Assembly: GCF_000744885.1 (NCBI RefSeq)
Contig: NZ_JQMV01000003.1
Span: forward strand, 868,001 to 932,000
Direction: 5' to 3'
From: Thermus amyloliquefaciens
Lineage (GTDB): Bacteria; Deinococcota; Deinococci; Deinococcales; Thermaceae
DNA length: 64,000 nucleotides
A program made the translations under genes and the position numbers. Under the pieces are notes generated by a model that did no database searches, was not told the origin of the DNA, and was given only the letters and a program-made list of their open reading frames with translations. Every line of letters begins with the position of its first letter. Position 1 is the first letter of the stretch. Positions 21,593-29,581 of the stretch are shown piece by piece.

Positions 21593-22839
21593 ACCTCACG
21601 CCCGCGGAGATCGTTCGGGAACTTTCCAAGCACATCGTGGGGCAGGAGGCGGCCAAGCGGGCGGTGGCCGTGGCCTTGAGGAACCGGTACCGCCGGAAGA
21701 AGCTTCTCCCTGAGGTGGCCCGGGAGGTGACCCCCAAGAACATCCTCATGATCGGGCCCACGGGGGTGGGCAAGACGGAGATCGCCCGGCGCCTGGCCCG
21801 TTTGGCGGGGGCCCCTTTTGTAAAGGTGGAGGCCACCAAGTTCACCGAGGTGGGCTATGTGGGGCGGGATGTGGACGCCATCGTACGGGACCTGGCGGAG
21901 GCCAGCTACCAGTTGGTGCTGGAGGAGATGAAGAAGAAGGTGGAGGAAAAGGCCCTGGCCCTGGCGGAGGAGGAGCTTGCCACCCTCCTTCGCGCCTCGG
22001 TGGCCGAGGTGCGCTCGGGCCGGCTGGACAGCCTCTCCGTGGAGGTGCAGGTGGAGGAGGAGATGGGCCTGCCCTTCATGGGCGTTTTGGGGGCCGAGGG
22101 CTTTGGCGGCATGGGGGAGATGCTCAAAGGCCTTCTCCCCAAGCGCCCCGTGCGCAAGCGCATGACGGTGAAGGAGGCCCGGGAGGTCCTCAAGAACCAG
22201 CACGCCGAGCGCCTCATCGACAAGGAGGAGCTGAAGGAGGAGGCCCGGAGGAGGGCGCAGGAGGACGGCATCGTGTTCATCGACGAGATCGACAAGGTGG
22301 CCCGCCGGGAGGGCACCGTGGGGCCCGACGTCTCCGGGGAGGGCGTGCAGCGGGACCTCCTGCCCATCGTGGAGGGTACGGTGGTCTCCACCCGCATCGG
22401 GCCGGTGTCCACGGAGCACGTGCTTTTCATCGCCGCCGGGGCTTTTCACGTGGCGAAGCCCTCGGATCTGATCCCCGAGCTTCAGGGCCGCTTCCCCATC
22501 CGGGTGGAGCTTTCCCCCTTGGGCCCCGAGGAGTTCTACCGCATCCTGAAGGAGCCGGAAAACTCCCTGATCCGCCAGTACACGGAGCTTTTGAGGGCAG
22601 ACGGCACGGAACTCGTCTTCCATGACGATGCCCTAAGGGCCATGGCCGAGGCGGCCTACCGGGCCAACCAGGAGCTGGAGGACATCGGGGCCAGGAGGCT
22701 GGCCACGGTTTTGGAGCGGGTGCTGGAGGAGGTGAGCTTCCAAACGGACCTGGGCCGGGTGGAGATCACCCGGGCCTACGTGGAGCAGCGGCTTGAGGTG
22801 GTGTTCGCCTCACCTGACCTTACGCGGTTTGTGCTTTAG
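21589..22839 (+). CDS. hslU: ATP-dependent protease ATPase subunit HslU
   Basis: Unfoldase that feeds substrates to HslV. The 416-residue protein has the family's TPAEIVRELSKHIVGQEAAKRAVAVALRNRYRR opening (split here across residues 4-36), Walker A GPTGVGKTE, the VGYVGRDV pore motif and Walker B IVFIDEIDK. An inserted I-domain is rich in Glu/Lys, and the C-terminal RFVL resembles the tail that docks into HslV. The start overlaps hslV by four bases. Confidence 0.95.
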   Translation: MNLTPAEIVRELSKHIVGQEAAKRAVAVALRNRYRRKKLLPEVAREVTPKNILMIGPTGVGKTEIARRLARLAGAPFVKVEATKFTEVGYVGRDVDAIVRDLAEASYQLVLEEMKKKVEEKALALAEEELATLLRASVAEVRSGRLDSLSVEVQVEEEMGLPFMGVLGAEGFGGMGEMLKGLLPKRPVRKRMTVKEAREVLKNQHAERLIDKEELKEEARRRAQEDGIVFIDEIDKVARREGTVGPDVSGEGVQRDLLPIVEGTVVSTRIGPVSTEHVLFIAAGAFHVAKPSDLIPELQGRFPIRVELSPLGPEEFYRILKEPENSLIRQYTELLRADGTELVFHDDALRAMAEAAYRANQELEDIGARRLATVLERVLEEVSFQTDLGRVEITRAYVEQRLEVVFASPDLTRFVL

Positions 22840-22847
22840 GAGGGAAG

Positions 22848-23915
22848 ATGCGCTGGTTCCTTTTGGCCTTTAGCTTGCTGGCTGTATCCGGTTTGGCCCA
22901 GACCCCGCCGCCCCCGGCCAACCAGGTGGAGAAGCAGGATACCTTCCGGCTCGGGGTGCAGCTTTACGCCCTGGGTCGGTACGAGGCGGCCTTGGAGCTC
23001 TTTGAGCGCGCCCTACGGGAACGGCCCCAGGACCCGGATGTCCTTTACTGGCTGGCCCGGGCCCAGCTCAAGGTGGGGCTCCTCAACCCCGCCTTGGAGA
23101 ACGCCAAGGGGCTGGTGGCCCGGAACCCCCGGTACATCGGGGGGTACATGGTCCTTTCCGAGGCCTACGTGGCCCTCTACAGGGCCGCGGAGGACCGGGA
23201 TAAGGGGAAGGCCTACCTGGAGCAGGCCCTTACCGTGTTGCGGGATGCCGAACGGGTAAACCCCCGTTACCCTCCCCTTTACGCCCAAAGGGGCTTGGTC
23301 TACGCCCTCCTGGGCCAGGCGGACAGGGCAGAGGAGGCTTTCAAGAAGGCCCTCAGCTTGCAGGATACGGCGGAGGTGAGGGCGGCCTTGGCCGAGCTCT
23401 ACCTGGCGGCGGGCCGCTTGGACGAGGCTCTGGAGCAGTACGCCAAAGCCCTCCAGCTTTCGCCCCAGGATGGGCAGCTAAGGGTCCGCTACGCCTCGGC
23501 CCTCCTGTTGAAGGGACGGGCGGAGGAGGCGGCCAGGGTTTTGGAGGAGGGCCACCGCCTCAAGCCCTTGGACGCCGAGGGTTGGTACACCCTGGGCCAG
23601 GCCTATTTCCTCCTGGGCCGCCACAAGGAGGCGGGTGTGGCCCTGGAGAACGCGGTGGCCCTGGCCCCCTTGCGCTTCCCCGTGGCCTACTACTACCTGG
23701 GCCAGGTGTACCTGGCCCTGGGGGATGCCCAGCGGGCGAAAAGCCGCCTCACGGTGGCGGTCCGCCTCGAGCCCAAGCGGGCCGAGTACCGCTACCAGCT
23801 CTGCTTGGCCAACGAGAAGCTGGGGGACAAGGAGGGGGCCCGTTACCAGTGCCAGGAGGCCTTGAAGCTAAAGCCTGGCTACAAGGAGGCGGAGGAGGTG
23901 CTTAGACGGCTTTAG
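22848..23915 (+). CDS. exported tetratricopeptide-repeat protein
   Basis: A 355-residue protein with a signal peptide (WFLLAFSLLAVSGLAQ) and about eight TPR units, recognisable from repeated AL.LFERAL, LA.AYVALYRAAEDRDKGKAYLEQAL and YYLGQVYLALGDAQRAK patterns. TPR arrays bind proteins, and the partner is not predictable. The gene follows hslU by eight bases with GGAGGGAAG as ribosome binding site, so it is likely part of the hslVU transcript, which is unusual for an exported protein. Confidence 0.8.
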   Translation: MRWFLLAFSLLAVSGLAQTPPPPANQVEKQDTFRLGVQLYALGRYEAALELFERALRERPQDPDVLYWLARAQLKVGLLNPALENAKGLVARNPRYIGGYMVLSEAYVALYRAAEDRDKGKAYLEQALTVLRDAERVNPRYPPLYAQRGLVYALLGQADRAEEAFKKALSLQDTAEVRAALAELYLAAGRLDEALEQYAKALQLSPQDGQLRVRYASALLLKGRAEEAARVLEEGHRLKPLDAEGWYTLGQAYFLLGRHKEAGVALENAVALAPLRFPVAYYYLGQVYLALGDAQRAKSRLTVAVRLEPKRAEYRYQLCLANEKLGDKEGARYQCQEALKLKPGYKEAEEVLRRL

Positions 23916-23941
23916 CGGGCTCTGGCCAAACGGGATAGACC

Positions 23942-23967
23942 AAGGGCATCCCCATGGGGATGCCCTT
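23942..23967. terminator. 26-bp perfect palindrome after the TPR gene
   Basis: Arms AAGGGCATCCCC and GGGGATGCCCTT meet around a central AT, giving a perfect hairpin 27 bases after the stop. The downstream GATTTACC is only weakly T-rich, so it may be a poor intrinsic terminator or a cruciform/operator. The next gene is 223 bases away. Confidence 0.5.
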
Positions 23968-23970
23968 GAT

Positions 23971-24108
23971 TTACCCCTGGACGGGCCGGGGGCGCTGGGG
24001 GTTTGGCCGCGTTTCGCAGGGCCACTTCCTGGCGATGGCGCGGGTAGGCCCTTGCCCCCGGGCGGGGGTATTGGGCTGGCGGTTTTGGCGGCTCGGGGGC
24101 TTGGGCAT
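23971..24108 (-). CDS. possible 45-residue ORF in the gap before fdhD (doubtful)
   Basis: The 275-base gap 23916-24190 has no clear gene. On the minus strand an ATG at 24108 follows AGGGGGGAGG directly and opens a Pro/Arg-rich 45-codon frame beginning MPKPPSRQN. The first 15 bases are shared with the stretch near 12161-12176, where a similar MPKPP frame also starts. Composition is low complexity and no family is known, so this may be only a repeated intergenic motif. Confidence 0.18.
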   Translation of the reverse strand: MPKPPSRQNRQPNTPARGQGPTRAIARKWPCETRPNPQRPRPVQG

Positions 24109-24143
24109 CCTCCCCCCTTAGGGTTTCAGGCCGGATGGGATCC

Positions 24144-24149
24144 TATACT
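24144..24149 (+). promoter_or_regulatory. -10 element of a probable fdhD promoter
   Basis: TATACT stands 42 bases before the fdhD ATG in otherwise G/C-rich DNA. No good -35 hexamer is found 16-18 bases upstream. Confidence 0.4.
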
Positions 24150-24190
24150 GAGGGCCAAGGGGACCGGGTACGCCATGGCGGAGGAAGAGG

Positions 24191-24928
24191 ATGTGGAGGT
24201 TTGAGGGGGGGCGCTTTCTGGAGGCGGAGTTTCCGCTTCCCGAAGAGGAGCGCCTGCTCCTGGTGGTGAACGGAAAGCCCTGGGCTACCCTCAGCTACAC
24301 GCCGGGGGACGAGGCCCATCTGGCCCTGGGGCACCTTTTTCTGAGCGGGGTGGTGCAAAGCCTCGAGGGGGTGCGCTTTTGGGTGGGGGATGGCGTGGTG
24401 GCCGTGGACCTTCCCCACGAGCCGGAGCGGGGCCTAGGGGTGCGGGATAGCGGCTGCGCCGCGGGGTTTCGCTACGGGGAGCCCCGCCTTGCCCCGGTGC
24501 CCCGGGTGAGCCTGGAACCCGAGCTCCCCCAGCGCCTCCTGGCCGAACTCCGGGCGAATGCTTCCCGCTACGCCCGGACTCGAGGCATCCACGGGGCCGC
24601 CCTCTTTGACCTTTCGGGGCAGCTTCTTTACCTCAACGAGGACATCGGCCGCCACAACGCCGTGGACCGCCTCGCAGGCTACATGCTTCTGCGGGGGATA
24701 AGCCCCCCGGTCCTGGTGGCTTCCACTGGCCGGGTGAGCCAGGAGATGGCGGCCAAGGCCATCGGCATGGGCGCCGTGCTCCTGGCCAGCCGCACGGGAG
24801 CCACCGCCCCGGCCGTGGCCCTGGCCCGGGCCTACGGCCTTGCCCTGGCCACCTACGTGCGCCCCACGGGCTACCGCCTCTACGCCCCCGGGGGGATGCC
24901 CGTGGCCGAGGGAATCCTCAGGCCTTAG
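24191..24928 (+). CDS. fdhD: formate dehydrogenase accessory sulfurtransferase FdhD
   Basis: FdhD passes sulfur from IscS to the molybdenum cofactor of formate dehydrogenase. The 245-residue protein has the N-terminal [24 protein letters not shown] and the core [31 protein letters not shown] and [20 protein letters not shown] segments. In the usual CxxC region only one Cys is seen (SGCAAG, Cys89). The start ATG 24191 follows GGAGGAAGAGG. No formate dehydrogenase gene is in the window. The 3' end overlaps tatA (opposite strand) by 11 bases. Confidence 0.92.
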   Translation: MWRFEGGRFLEAEFPLPEEERLLLVVNGKPWATLSYTPGDEAHLALGHLFLSGVVQSLEGVRFWVGDGVVAVDLPHEPERGLGVRDSGCAAGFRYGEPRLAPVPRVSLEPELPQRLLAELRANASRYARTRGIHGAALFDLSGQLLYLNEDIGRHNAVDRLAGYMLLRGISPPVLVASTGRVSQEMAAKAIGMGAVLLASRTGATAPAVALARAYGLALATYVRPTGYRLYAPGGMPVAEGILRP

Positions 24929-25082
24929 GCTCTTCCTTCGTTTCCTCGCCCTCCTGTAAACCCTTTTTGAACTCCCTGGCCGACTGCCCGATCCCCCGGG
25001 CGAGCTCAGGAAGCTTCTTGGCGCCGAAGAGGAGGAGGATGACGAGAAGGATGAGGAGGATTTCCACCGGACCTAAGCGCAT
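24918..25082 (-). CDS. tatA: twin-arginine translocase subunit TatA
   Basis: A 54-residue protein with one N-terminal membrane helix ([24 protein letters not shown]), the FGAKKLPEL hinge and an amphipathic helix [13 protein letters not shown], all standard for TatA. TatA forms the pore for folded Tat substrates, and FdhD's formate dehydrogenase clients are typical Tat cargo. Start is ATG 25082; the longer frame upstream is not TatA-like. A TACAAT seven bases before the ATG suggests a leaderless transcript. tatC is not in the window. Confidence 0.92.
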   Translation of the reverse strand: MRLGPVEILLILLVILLLFGAKKLPELARGIGQSAREFKKGLQEGEETKEEPKA

Positions 25083-25153
25083 GGGGCTATTGTAGCACGC
25101 CTTGACCCTCCTGGGGTCTGGTGTTATCGTGGCCTTTGGGTGGCCTTTGGCCC

Positions 25154-25230
25154 CGGGGCGTAGCGCAGGCCGGTAGCGCACCTGCTTTGGGAGCAGGGGG
25201 TCGCCCGTTCAAATCGGGCCGCCCCGACCA
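25154..25230 (+). tRNA. tRNA-Pro (anticodon TGG)
   Basis: A 77-base cloverleaf: acceptor CGGGGCG pairs with CGCCCCG, discriminator A and encoded CCA at the end. The anticodon arm CCTGC-TTTGGGA-GCAGG reads TGG, and the T loop is GTTCAAATC. Confidence 0.97.
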
Positions 25231-25231
25231 T

Positions 25232-25307
25232 GCGGGAGTAGCTCAGTTGGTAGAGCATCGGCCTTCCAAGCCGAGGGTCGCGGGTTCGAGTCCCGTCTCC
25301 CGCTCCA
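25232..25307 (+). tRNA. tRNA-Gly (anticodon TCC)
   Basis: A 76-base cloverleaf: acceptor GCGGGAG pairs with CTCCCGC, then T and encoded CCA. Anticodon loop CTTCCAA reads TCC, and the T loop is GTTCGAGTC. Only one base separates it from tRNA-Pro. Confidence 0.97.
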
Positions 25308-25310
25308 ACC

Positions 25311-25340
25311 GGCCGGGGTGAAAACCGCCCCGGCCTTTCT
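25311..25340 (+). terminator. terminator between tRNA-Gly and tRNA-Arg
   Basis: Perfect 8-bp stem GGCCGGGG / CCCCGGCC (25311-25318 with 25328-25335), followed by TTTCT. It ends the Pro-Gly transcript, so tRNA-Arg probably has its own promoter or depends on readthrough. Confidence 0.75.
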
Positions 25341-25343
25341 CGT

Positions 25344-25419
25344 GGGCCCGTAGCTCAGTGGACAGAGCAGCCGCCTTCTAAGCGGTAGGTCGGGGGTTCG
25401 AATCCCTCCGGGCCCGCCA
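25344..25419 (+). tRNA. tRNA-Arg (anticodon TCT)
   Basis: A 76-base cloverleaf: acceptor GGGCCCG pairs with CGGGCCC, discriminator G and encoded CCA. Anticodon loop CTTCTAA reads TCT, and the T loop is GTTCGAATC. Accessory DNA starts right after it. Confidence 0.97.
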
Positions 25420-25438
25420 AGTCCAAGACGCAAAGCTT

Positions 25439-25466
25439 CACCCCCCGGTAGTGTGGCCGGGGGGTG
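25439..25466 (+). terminator. hairpin after tRNA-Arg
   Basis: Perfect 10-bp stem CACCCCCCGG / CCGGGGGGTG with an 8-base loop. It lacks a T tract, so it is a probable but not classical terminator. Confidence 0.5.
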
Positions 25467-25593
25467 CCTCATACGGTTTACCTACGGTTTATCGCGGGGG
25501 TTTATCCCTCCAAGACACGCTTATGGCCAGGACCAGGAAAAGCCTTGGCGCCCTAATAGAACTCCCCATGACCTCATCCGGCAGAATGTGCTT

Positions 25594-26282
25594 ATGCAAC
25601 TGGCTAAGCACCAACGCCGCCCCAGGCTGGAACTCAAGAACCCTCCCCACCCCGACAACCTCCACGCCCTCTATCGGGAGACAGAAGACCCAGTGGAACG
25701 GGCCCACTGGCACGCCCTGTGGCCTTTGGACCCTATCCCCCAGGTGGCCAAGATCCTGGGTTACTCCGATGGGCCTTGGACGAGCATCGCTTGGGCCTGA
25801 AGCCCCTCCGCCGTCGCCTGTGGGCCCTGCGGGGGAAGACCCCTCTGGTCTGGGAGAGGCCGCGCTATCGGTGGCTTTACGTCTACACCTTCGTGCGGCC
25901 CAACACGGGGGAGAACGAGCACTGGCTGTTGCCCTCCGTGGACACGGTGTCCTTTGAGGCGGTTTTGAGGGCCTTTGCCCGGGGCCGAGGGGCTGGGAAG
26001 GGCAAGGTGGTCTTGGTGGTTCTGGACCGGGCGGGGTGGCATACTTCCCCGAAGCTGCGGGTACCTGAGGGGGTGGGGTTGGTGTTCTTGCCGCCCTATT
26101 CCCCGGAGCTGCAGCCGGTGGAGCGGGTGTGGAGCTTGGTGGATGCGGGGGTGGCCAATGGGCAGGTGGAGACGGAGGAGGAGCTTTGGGAGCGGGTGGA
26201 GGCGCGGTGTGCGTACCTCCGGACCCAGCATGCCCTCATCCGGAGCTACACCCTCTTCCACTGGTGGCCTGGGGGGAGCTGA
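25594..26282 (+). pseudogene. IS630-family transposase remnant with internal deletion and frame change
   Basis: The first part (to TGA 25800) carries a helix-turn-helix region typical of IS630 N-termini (ETEDPVERAHWHALWPLDPI then KILGYS). From about 25776, in another frame, comes the catalytic part: DEHRLGLKP (first Asp), VVLVVLDRAGWHTS (second Asp) and FLPPYSPELQPVERVWS (final Glu), ending at 26282. The stretch normally between the HTH and DEHR, well over 100 residues, is gone. I could not define terminal repeats. The element is inactive. Confidence 0.7.
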
Positions 26283-26313
26283 GGGAGGGGTGTAAATTTC
26301 TTATCAAGGCGGC

Positions 26314-26490
26314 TCACCGGACCCACACGTACCCGTCCTCCCGGAAGGCGGCGGCCACGGCGGCGAGCGTCTCGGGTCGGGCCGCCTCGCCCATCCTGCC
26401 CAGGGTTTCGGCGGCCCAGGCCCGGGCGGAGGGGGCCTCGCAGGCCTTCCGGAGTCCGGGCCAGTCCTTCCTCCTGCGAGGGATGCATTG
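26314..26490 (-). pseudogene. C-terminal fragment of a helical-repeat (HEAT-like) protein
   Basis: On the minus strand a frame open from about 26490 to TGA 26314 reads KDWPGLRKACEAPSARAWAAETLG and then RMGEAARPETLAAVAAAF, a helix-pair pattern like a HEAT repeat. No start codon or upstream part is present. It lies just behind the methylase remnant on the same strand. Low confidence, because it rests on a short repetitive pattern. Confidence 0.3.
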
Positions 26491-26508
26491 GCAACACGGC
26501 CGCCGGTC

Positions 26509-27225
26509 TCATCGCAAAATCTTCTCCACCAACGCGTCTATTTCCGCCAGCTCCTCTTTCAACAAATCCCGCGCCATACGGCGTAATCGGCCGATGCTGG
26601 CGACGGTGCCTGCGCCGCCGCCGGCAAGCCATGCCTTTACCTTTTCGCTGCATCGCTTGCCCAGTTGCGCGAGCCGTCGGTGTGTCGGATCGGCGGCGTC
26701 GAATTGGGGAATAGGGAGCTCGAGAGGTTTTTTGTGAATGTCGCGCGGCCCCCAAGAGCCGCGACTTTGCATCGGCTTGAGCATCCTGTCGACCGTCGGC
26801 GCGTTGAGTATAGACGCAAGAAACGACGCCTCGTCGTAGCTGCTTAGTTCACAGTAATAAACCTTGGTATCAGTAATAAACCTTGGTATCCGCAATAAAT
26901 CCACGCACCCGGATACTCTGATCCCCAACTTTAAACTCGATGGGCTCCGGTTCCACGACGGCCGCAGTCAAAAATGTCCCAGAACCGTTGTAGAGCACCC
27001 GGTAATTCGCTTGAGGATTCTGCTCAGTCAGGTCCTTTCTGTAATCAAGCCGCTCAAGCGCCGTCATCCTTGCCGCCTTCGCGCCTCGCCGCTTCGTCCA
27101 CTCCCCCTGCACCTTGGCCAGCCACTCGGCCAGATGCACATAGCCTCTGCGACGTGCTTCCTCCTCGTTCATCAGCCTATAGCGGTTTCCCGCTGGCTCA
27201 ATCGGCAGGACGACCAGGCGGTATT
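26509..27225 (-). pseudogene. C-terminal part of an N6-adenine DNA methylase (Eco57I/type II-like), broken by a 19-bp duplication
   Basis: Two frames join into one protein tail. The first (27225 down to 26870) reads VVLPIEPAGNRYRLMNEEE, EWLAKVQGEWTKRR, LERLDYRKDL and QSIRVRGFIADTKVYY, then stops. The second continues VYYCELSSYDEASFLASILNAP and MQSRGSWGPRDIHKKPLELPIP, ending DALVEKILR at 26509. This is the target-recognition/C-terminal region of large N6-methylases of restriction-like systems: the DEASFLASILNA and GPRDIHKKPLELPIP motifs are characteristic. The catalytic N-terminal half is missing because an IS sits at 27226. Base composition is less G/C-rich than the surroundings, suggesting transfer. 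Confidence 0.65.
26852..26889. repeat. 19-bp perfect tandem duplication inside the methylase remnant
   Basis: CAGTAATAAACCTTGGTAT occurs twice back to back (26852-26870, 26871-26889). Removing one copy rejoins the two methylase frames exactly (ADTKVYY to CELSSYDE). So this duplication caused the frameshift. Confidence 0.95.
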
Positions 27226-28139
27226 CCTTCGTTTGCTACTTCAAAGCTCCACCCCTGCCATCTTCAGGAGAACCCGACTCCGGATGAGGTTGTGGGCTAA
27301 GAGGACGAGGTTCACCCTCGCCACCAGCCCCCAGTAGGAACGAGCCTCAACCCGCCCAAGCCCCAGGGAACGCACCATCACACTGAAACGCGTCTCGATC
27401 CAGTTTCTCACCCTCCCCATCCACTCCCGCCATCCCGTCTCCACCACCTGTCTCCCCCGCAGGCGATAAGGTGGGGTGAGAACGCCCTCCACCCAGCGAA
27501 AGCCTCGGTCCCCCAGAACGTGCTCCAGCCCCTCCAGAAGCCCCCTGGCCCAGGTTTCCCGGGCATTCCCGGGCAACAGGGCCCAGCGGTGAAACAGCCC
27601 CCGGTCGTTGATGACCCCCACCAGGGCGTAGCCCGCAAAGCCTCCCAGGGGCCCCACGCCAATCCCCGATCCGGGCAGGGCATAGCCCCGGATGCGGTGG
27701 CCGTGGGCCATGGGGAGGGGCTTCAGGTCTACCACGTGCAGGAGGCTGGGCCCCTGAGCCAGGCGGAGGGCCAGGTGGGCCAGGAGGGGCTGGGCGTTTT
27801 GCAAGACGCGGAGGAAGCGGGAGAGGTGGGGTAGGGAGGGGAAGTAGGGGCGGAGGAGGGATTGGGAGAGGAGGTAGCCTTTGCTGAGGTCCAGGCCCAA
27901 GAAGGTCAGGGAGAGGGCGATGGCCAGGAGTTCGGGGAGGGTGGCCTTTTGGTGCTTTTGGGGTTTTGGCAAGCGCATTCCTTGGGCTTGGAGGGCTTTG
28001 AGCTGGTCATCGACCCAGACGTAGGTAGCCACCAGGAGGGTTTCTGCGTCAATATGGTAAAGGGGATGCTCGCGATCGAGTCGCATGGCATCCCCCTTTT
28101 TTCATGTCCTGGGGGTGCAGGTCAAGTAGCAAACGAAGG
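27226..28139 (-). mobile_element. insertion sequence, about 914 bp, with 16-bp terminal inverted repeats
   Basis: CCTTCGTTTGCTACTT at 27226-27241 is matched by its exact reverse complement at 28124-28139. One full transposase ORF lies between. Flanks differ (methylase coding on the left, NurA coding on the right) and I see no target duplication. That suggests a deletion or recombination between two copies after insertion. Confidence 0.85.
27241..28086 (-). CDS. DDE transposase (IS4/IS5-like group)
   Basis: A 281-residue transposase filling the element between its inverted repeats. The likely catalytic residues are Asp in HVVDLKPLP, Asp in VLGDRGFRWVEG and Glu in WIETRFSVMVR, and the C-terminal NLVLLAHNLIRS is typical of the IS4/IS5/IS982 superfamily. 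I cannot assign a named family with certainty. The frame is intact from ATG 28086 to the stop inside the left inverted repeat, so the element may be active. Confidence 0.78.
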   Translation of the reverse strand: MRLDREHPLYHIDAETLLVATYVWVDDQLKALQAQGMRLPKPQKHQKATLPELLAIALSLTFLGLDLSKGYLLSQSLLRPYFPSLPHLSRFLRVLQNAQPLLAHLALRLAQGPSLLHVVDLKPLPMAHGHRIRGYALPGSGIGVGPLGGFAGYALVGVINDRGLFHRWALLPGNARETWARGLLEGLEHVLGDRGFRWVEGVLTPPYRLRGRQVVETGWREWMGRVRNWIETRFSVMVRSLGLGRVEARSYWGLVARVNLVLLAHNLIRSRVLLKMAGVEL

Positions 28140-28649
28140 GATGTCCTGACTCTTGTCCAACGCTTGAAAGGAGATGAGAGGGGTGGTGAGGGATCCATCC
28201 AGGAAGACAACCTCATGTGGTGCTTGCGAGGCCAGTTTCAGTTCCATGCCGATCATCAGGGCACGCAGGATCGTGCCGGTTTCGGCCTCATGAGCTTCTG
28301 TTTCAACCCAAACGAGGTGATGAGGTTCCAGCCAATAGCGTGTTTCGGAGGGAGGCATTAGGCCTTCCACCGCGACGGCCGCCGCGGCGACCAGGTCGTT
28401 GGCCGACAATCGCTCCACAGCATAGGGGCCATCTGCACCGCAAGTCGTCGGGATGGGCATATATGGAAGCTCAGCATCCCGGCGAAGCAAACCCTTATGC
28501 TCCGGGATTTCTCGCCATTCTTGGCGACGAGCGCTTATTTGCTCAAAGTTGTTGAGCAATTCCTGGCCCAGATCCCCGGTGCGTTGGCGCACCTCGTTTA
28601 CTAATGCGGCTGGGAGCTCACCAAAGGGACGCTCTGTAGGTTCCATCAT
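28122..28649 (-). pseudogene. NurA-domain nuclease, 3'-truncated by the IS
   Basis: The frame begins at ATG 28649 or 28646 and encodes about 170 residues before it runs into the IS inverted repeat, which supplies the last codons PSFAT and the stop. The DGPYAVERLSANDLVAAAAVAVEGL opening of the fold and VVFLDGSLTTPLISF (the NurA DGS metal-binding element) mark it as a NurA-type nuclease, the partner of HerA ATPases. The C-terminal part is lost. Third-codon G/C is lower than in core genes. It is probably nonfunctional. Confidence 0.68.
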
Positions 28650-28674
28650 AGGTAGCTCTGGTAGCTCTATTCTA

Positions 28675-29581
28675 ACCCAAGTTGCCACCTATCCCTTGCC
28701 AGGGACTCTGGAACTCGGAAAAAATAGTGGCCGCCATGCTGCAGCAAGCTATAGCGGCCTTCTGCATTATAGACGATGCCCTCAAGGCCATGGGACACAA
28801 GGATGACCCTCAGACCAAGGTACCCACCAGCGCCATTTTGACCCTGGCTGTTCTGGCCGCCTTGGGGCTCGGCGGCAAGCACAACCAAGCCCTGGCCTTG
28901 GCTAAGGAACTCCACCTCTTCAGCCACATCCCCTCCCCCAGCCGCTTCCACCGGCGCCTCCATCGGGCAAAGGTCTACCTCCTCCCCCTCCTCCACCTCC
29001 TGTCCCAGGTTTGGCAGAGGCTCCATACCGCCCAAAGCTATGCTCTGGACACCTTCCCCATCCCCGTCTGCGAGAACATCCGAGCCCCAAGGTCCCGCCT
29101 GGCCCCGGCAAGGGTCTACCGGGGCTACATCCCCAGCAAGCGGGTCTTCTTCACACGGCTACAAGCTTCACCTCTTGGTGGACGATGGACGGTTCATTTG
29201 CGAAGCGAACCTCACCCCAGGGAGCTTCCACGACCTCACCTCCCTCCTGCTGTTGCCCTTGGACATCCCTGAGGGCAAGGAGGTGTGCATGGACCGGGGG
29301 TACGAGAGCGCCCTTTACGAGGACCTCTTGCGGGAGGCCCAGGGTCTGGTGCCCATGCCCATCCGCAAGGTTCGGAGCAAGCGGTATGTGCCTCACCTGC
29401 AGTACCTGGCCATCCTGGGTAGGAGGGTGGTGGAGACGGTGGGGAGCATGCTCCATCAGCTTTTCCCACGGCGTATCCATGCGGTGACCGCGGAGGGGTT
29501 CGTCCTCAAGGTCTTCACCTTCATCCTGGCCCACAACCTGCGGCTCATCGCCAACAAAATCGCTTAGGTGGCAACTTGGGT
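28675..29581 (+). mobile_element. IS982-like insertion sequence, about 907 bp
   Basis: ACCCAAGTTGCCACCTA at 28675-28691 is matched by its perfect reverse complement at 29565-29581 (17 bp, 19 bp if the flanking TA is included). Ends starting with ACCC fit IS982. It lies 26 bases upstream of the NurA start. No target duplication longer than TA is visible. Confidence 0.88.
28736..29567 (+). pseudogene. IS982-family transposase, frameshifted
   Basis: The first frame (from ATG 28736) contains the IS982 hallmarks ALDTFPIPVCENIRAPRSR and VYRGYIPSKRVFF. The second frame takes over near 29153 with HGYKLHLLVDDGRF, LTPGSFHDLTSL, VCMDRGYESALYEDL and VVETVGSMLHQLFP. Removing one A from the TTCTTCACACGG at 29147-29158 joins them. 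This is not a homopolymer and needs a +1 shift, so a real mutation is more likely than the base-calling pattern seen elsewhere. Confidence 0.82.

Noticed and set aside
25344-25419. tRNA-Arg as the attachment site of an integrated island
   Set aside because: No copy of the tRNA 3' end was found near 29.6 kb and no integrase gene is present; kept only as a positional remark.
25478-25510. ACGGTTTA repeated twice as a possible CRISPR or att start
   Set aside because: Only two 8-base copies, no spacing pattern and no cas gene anywhere in the window.
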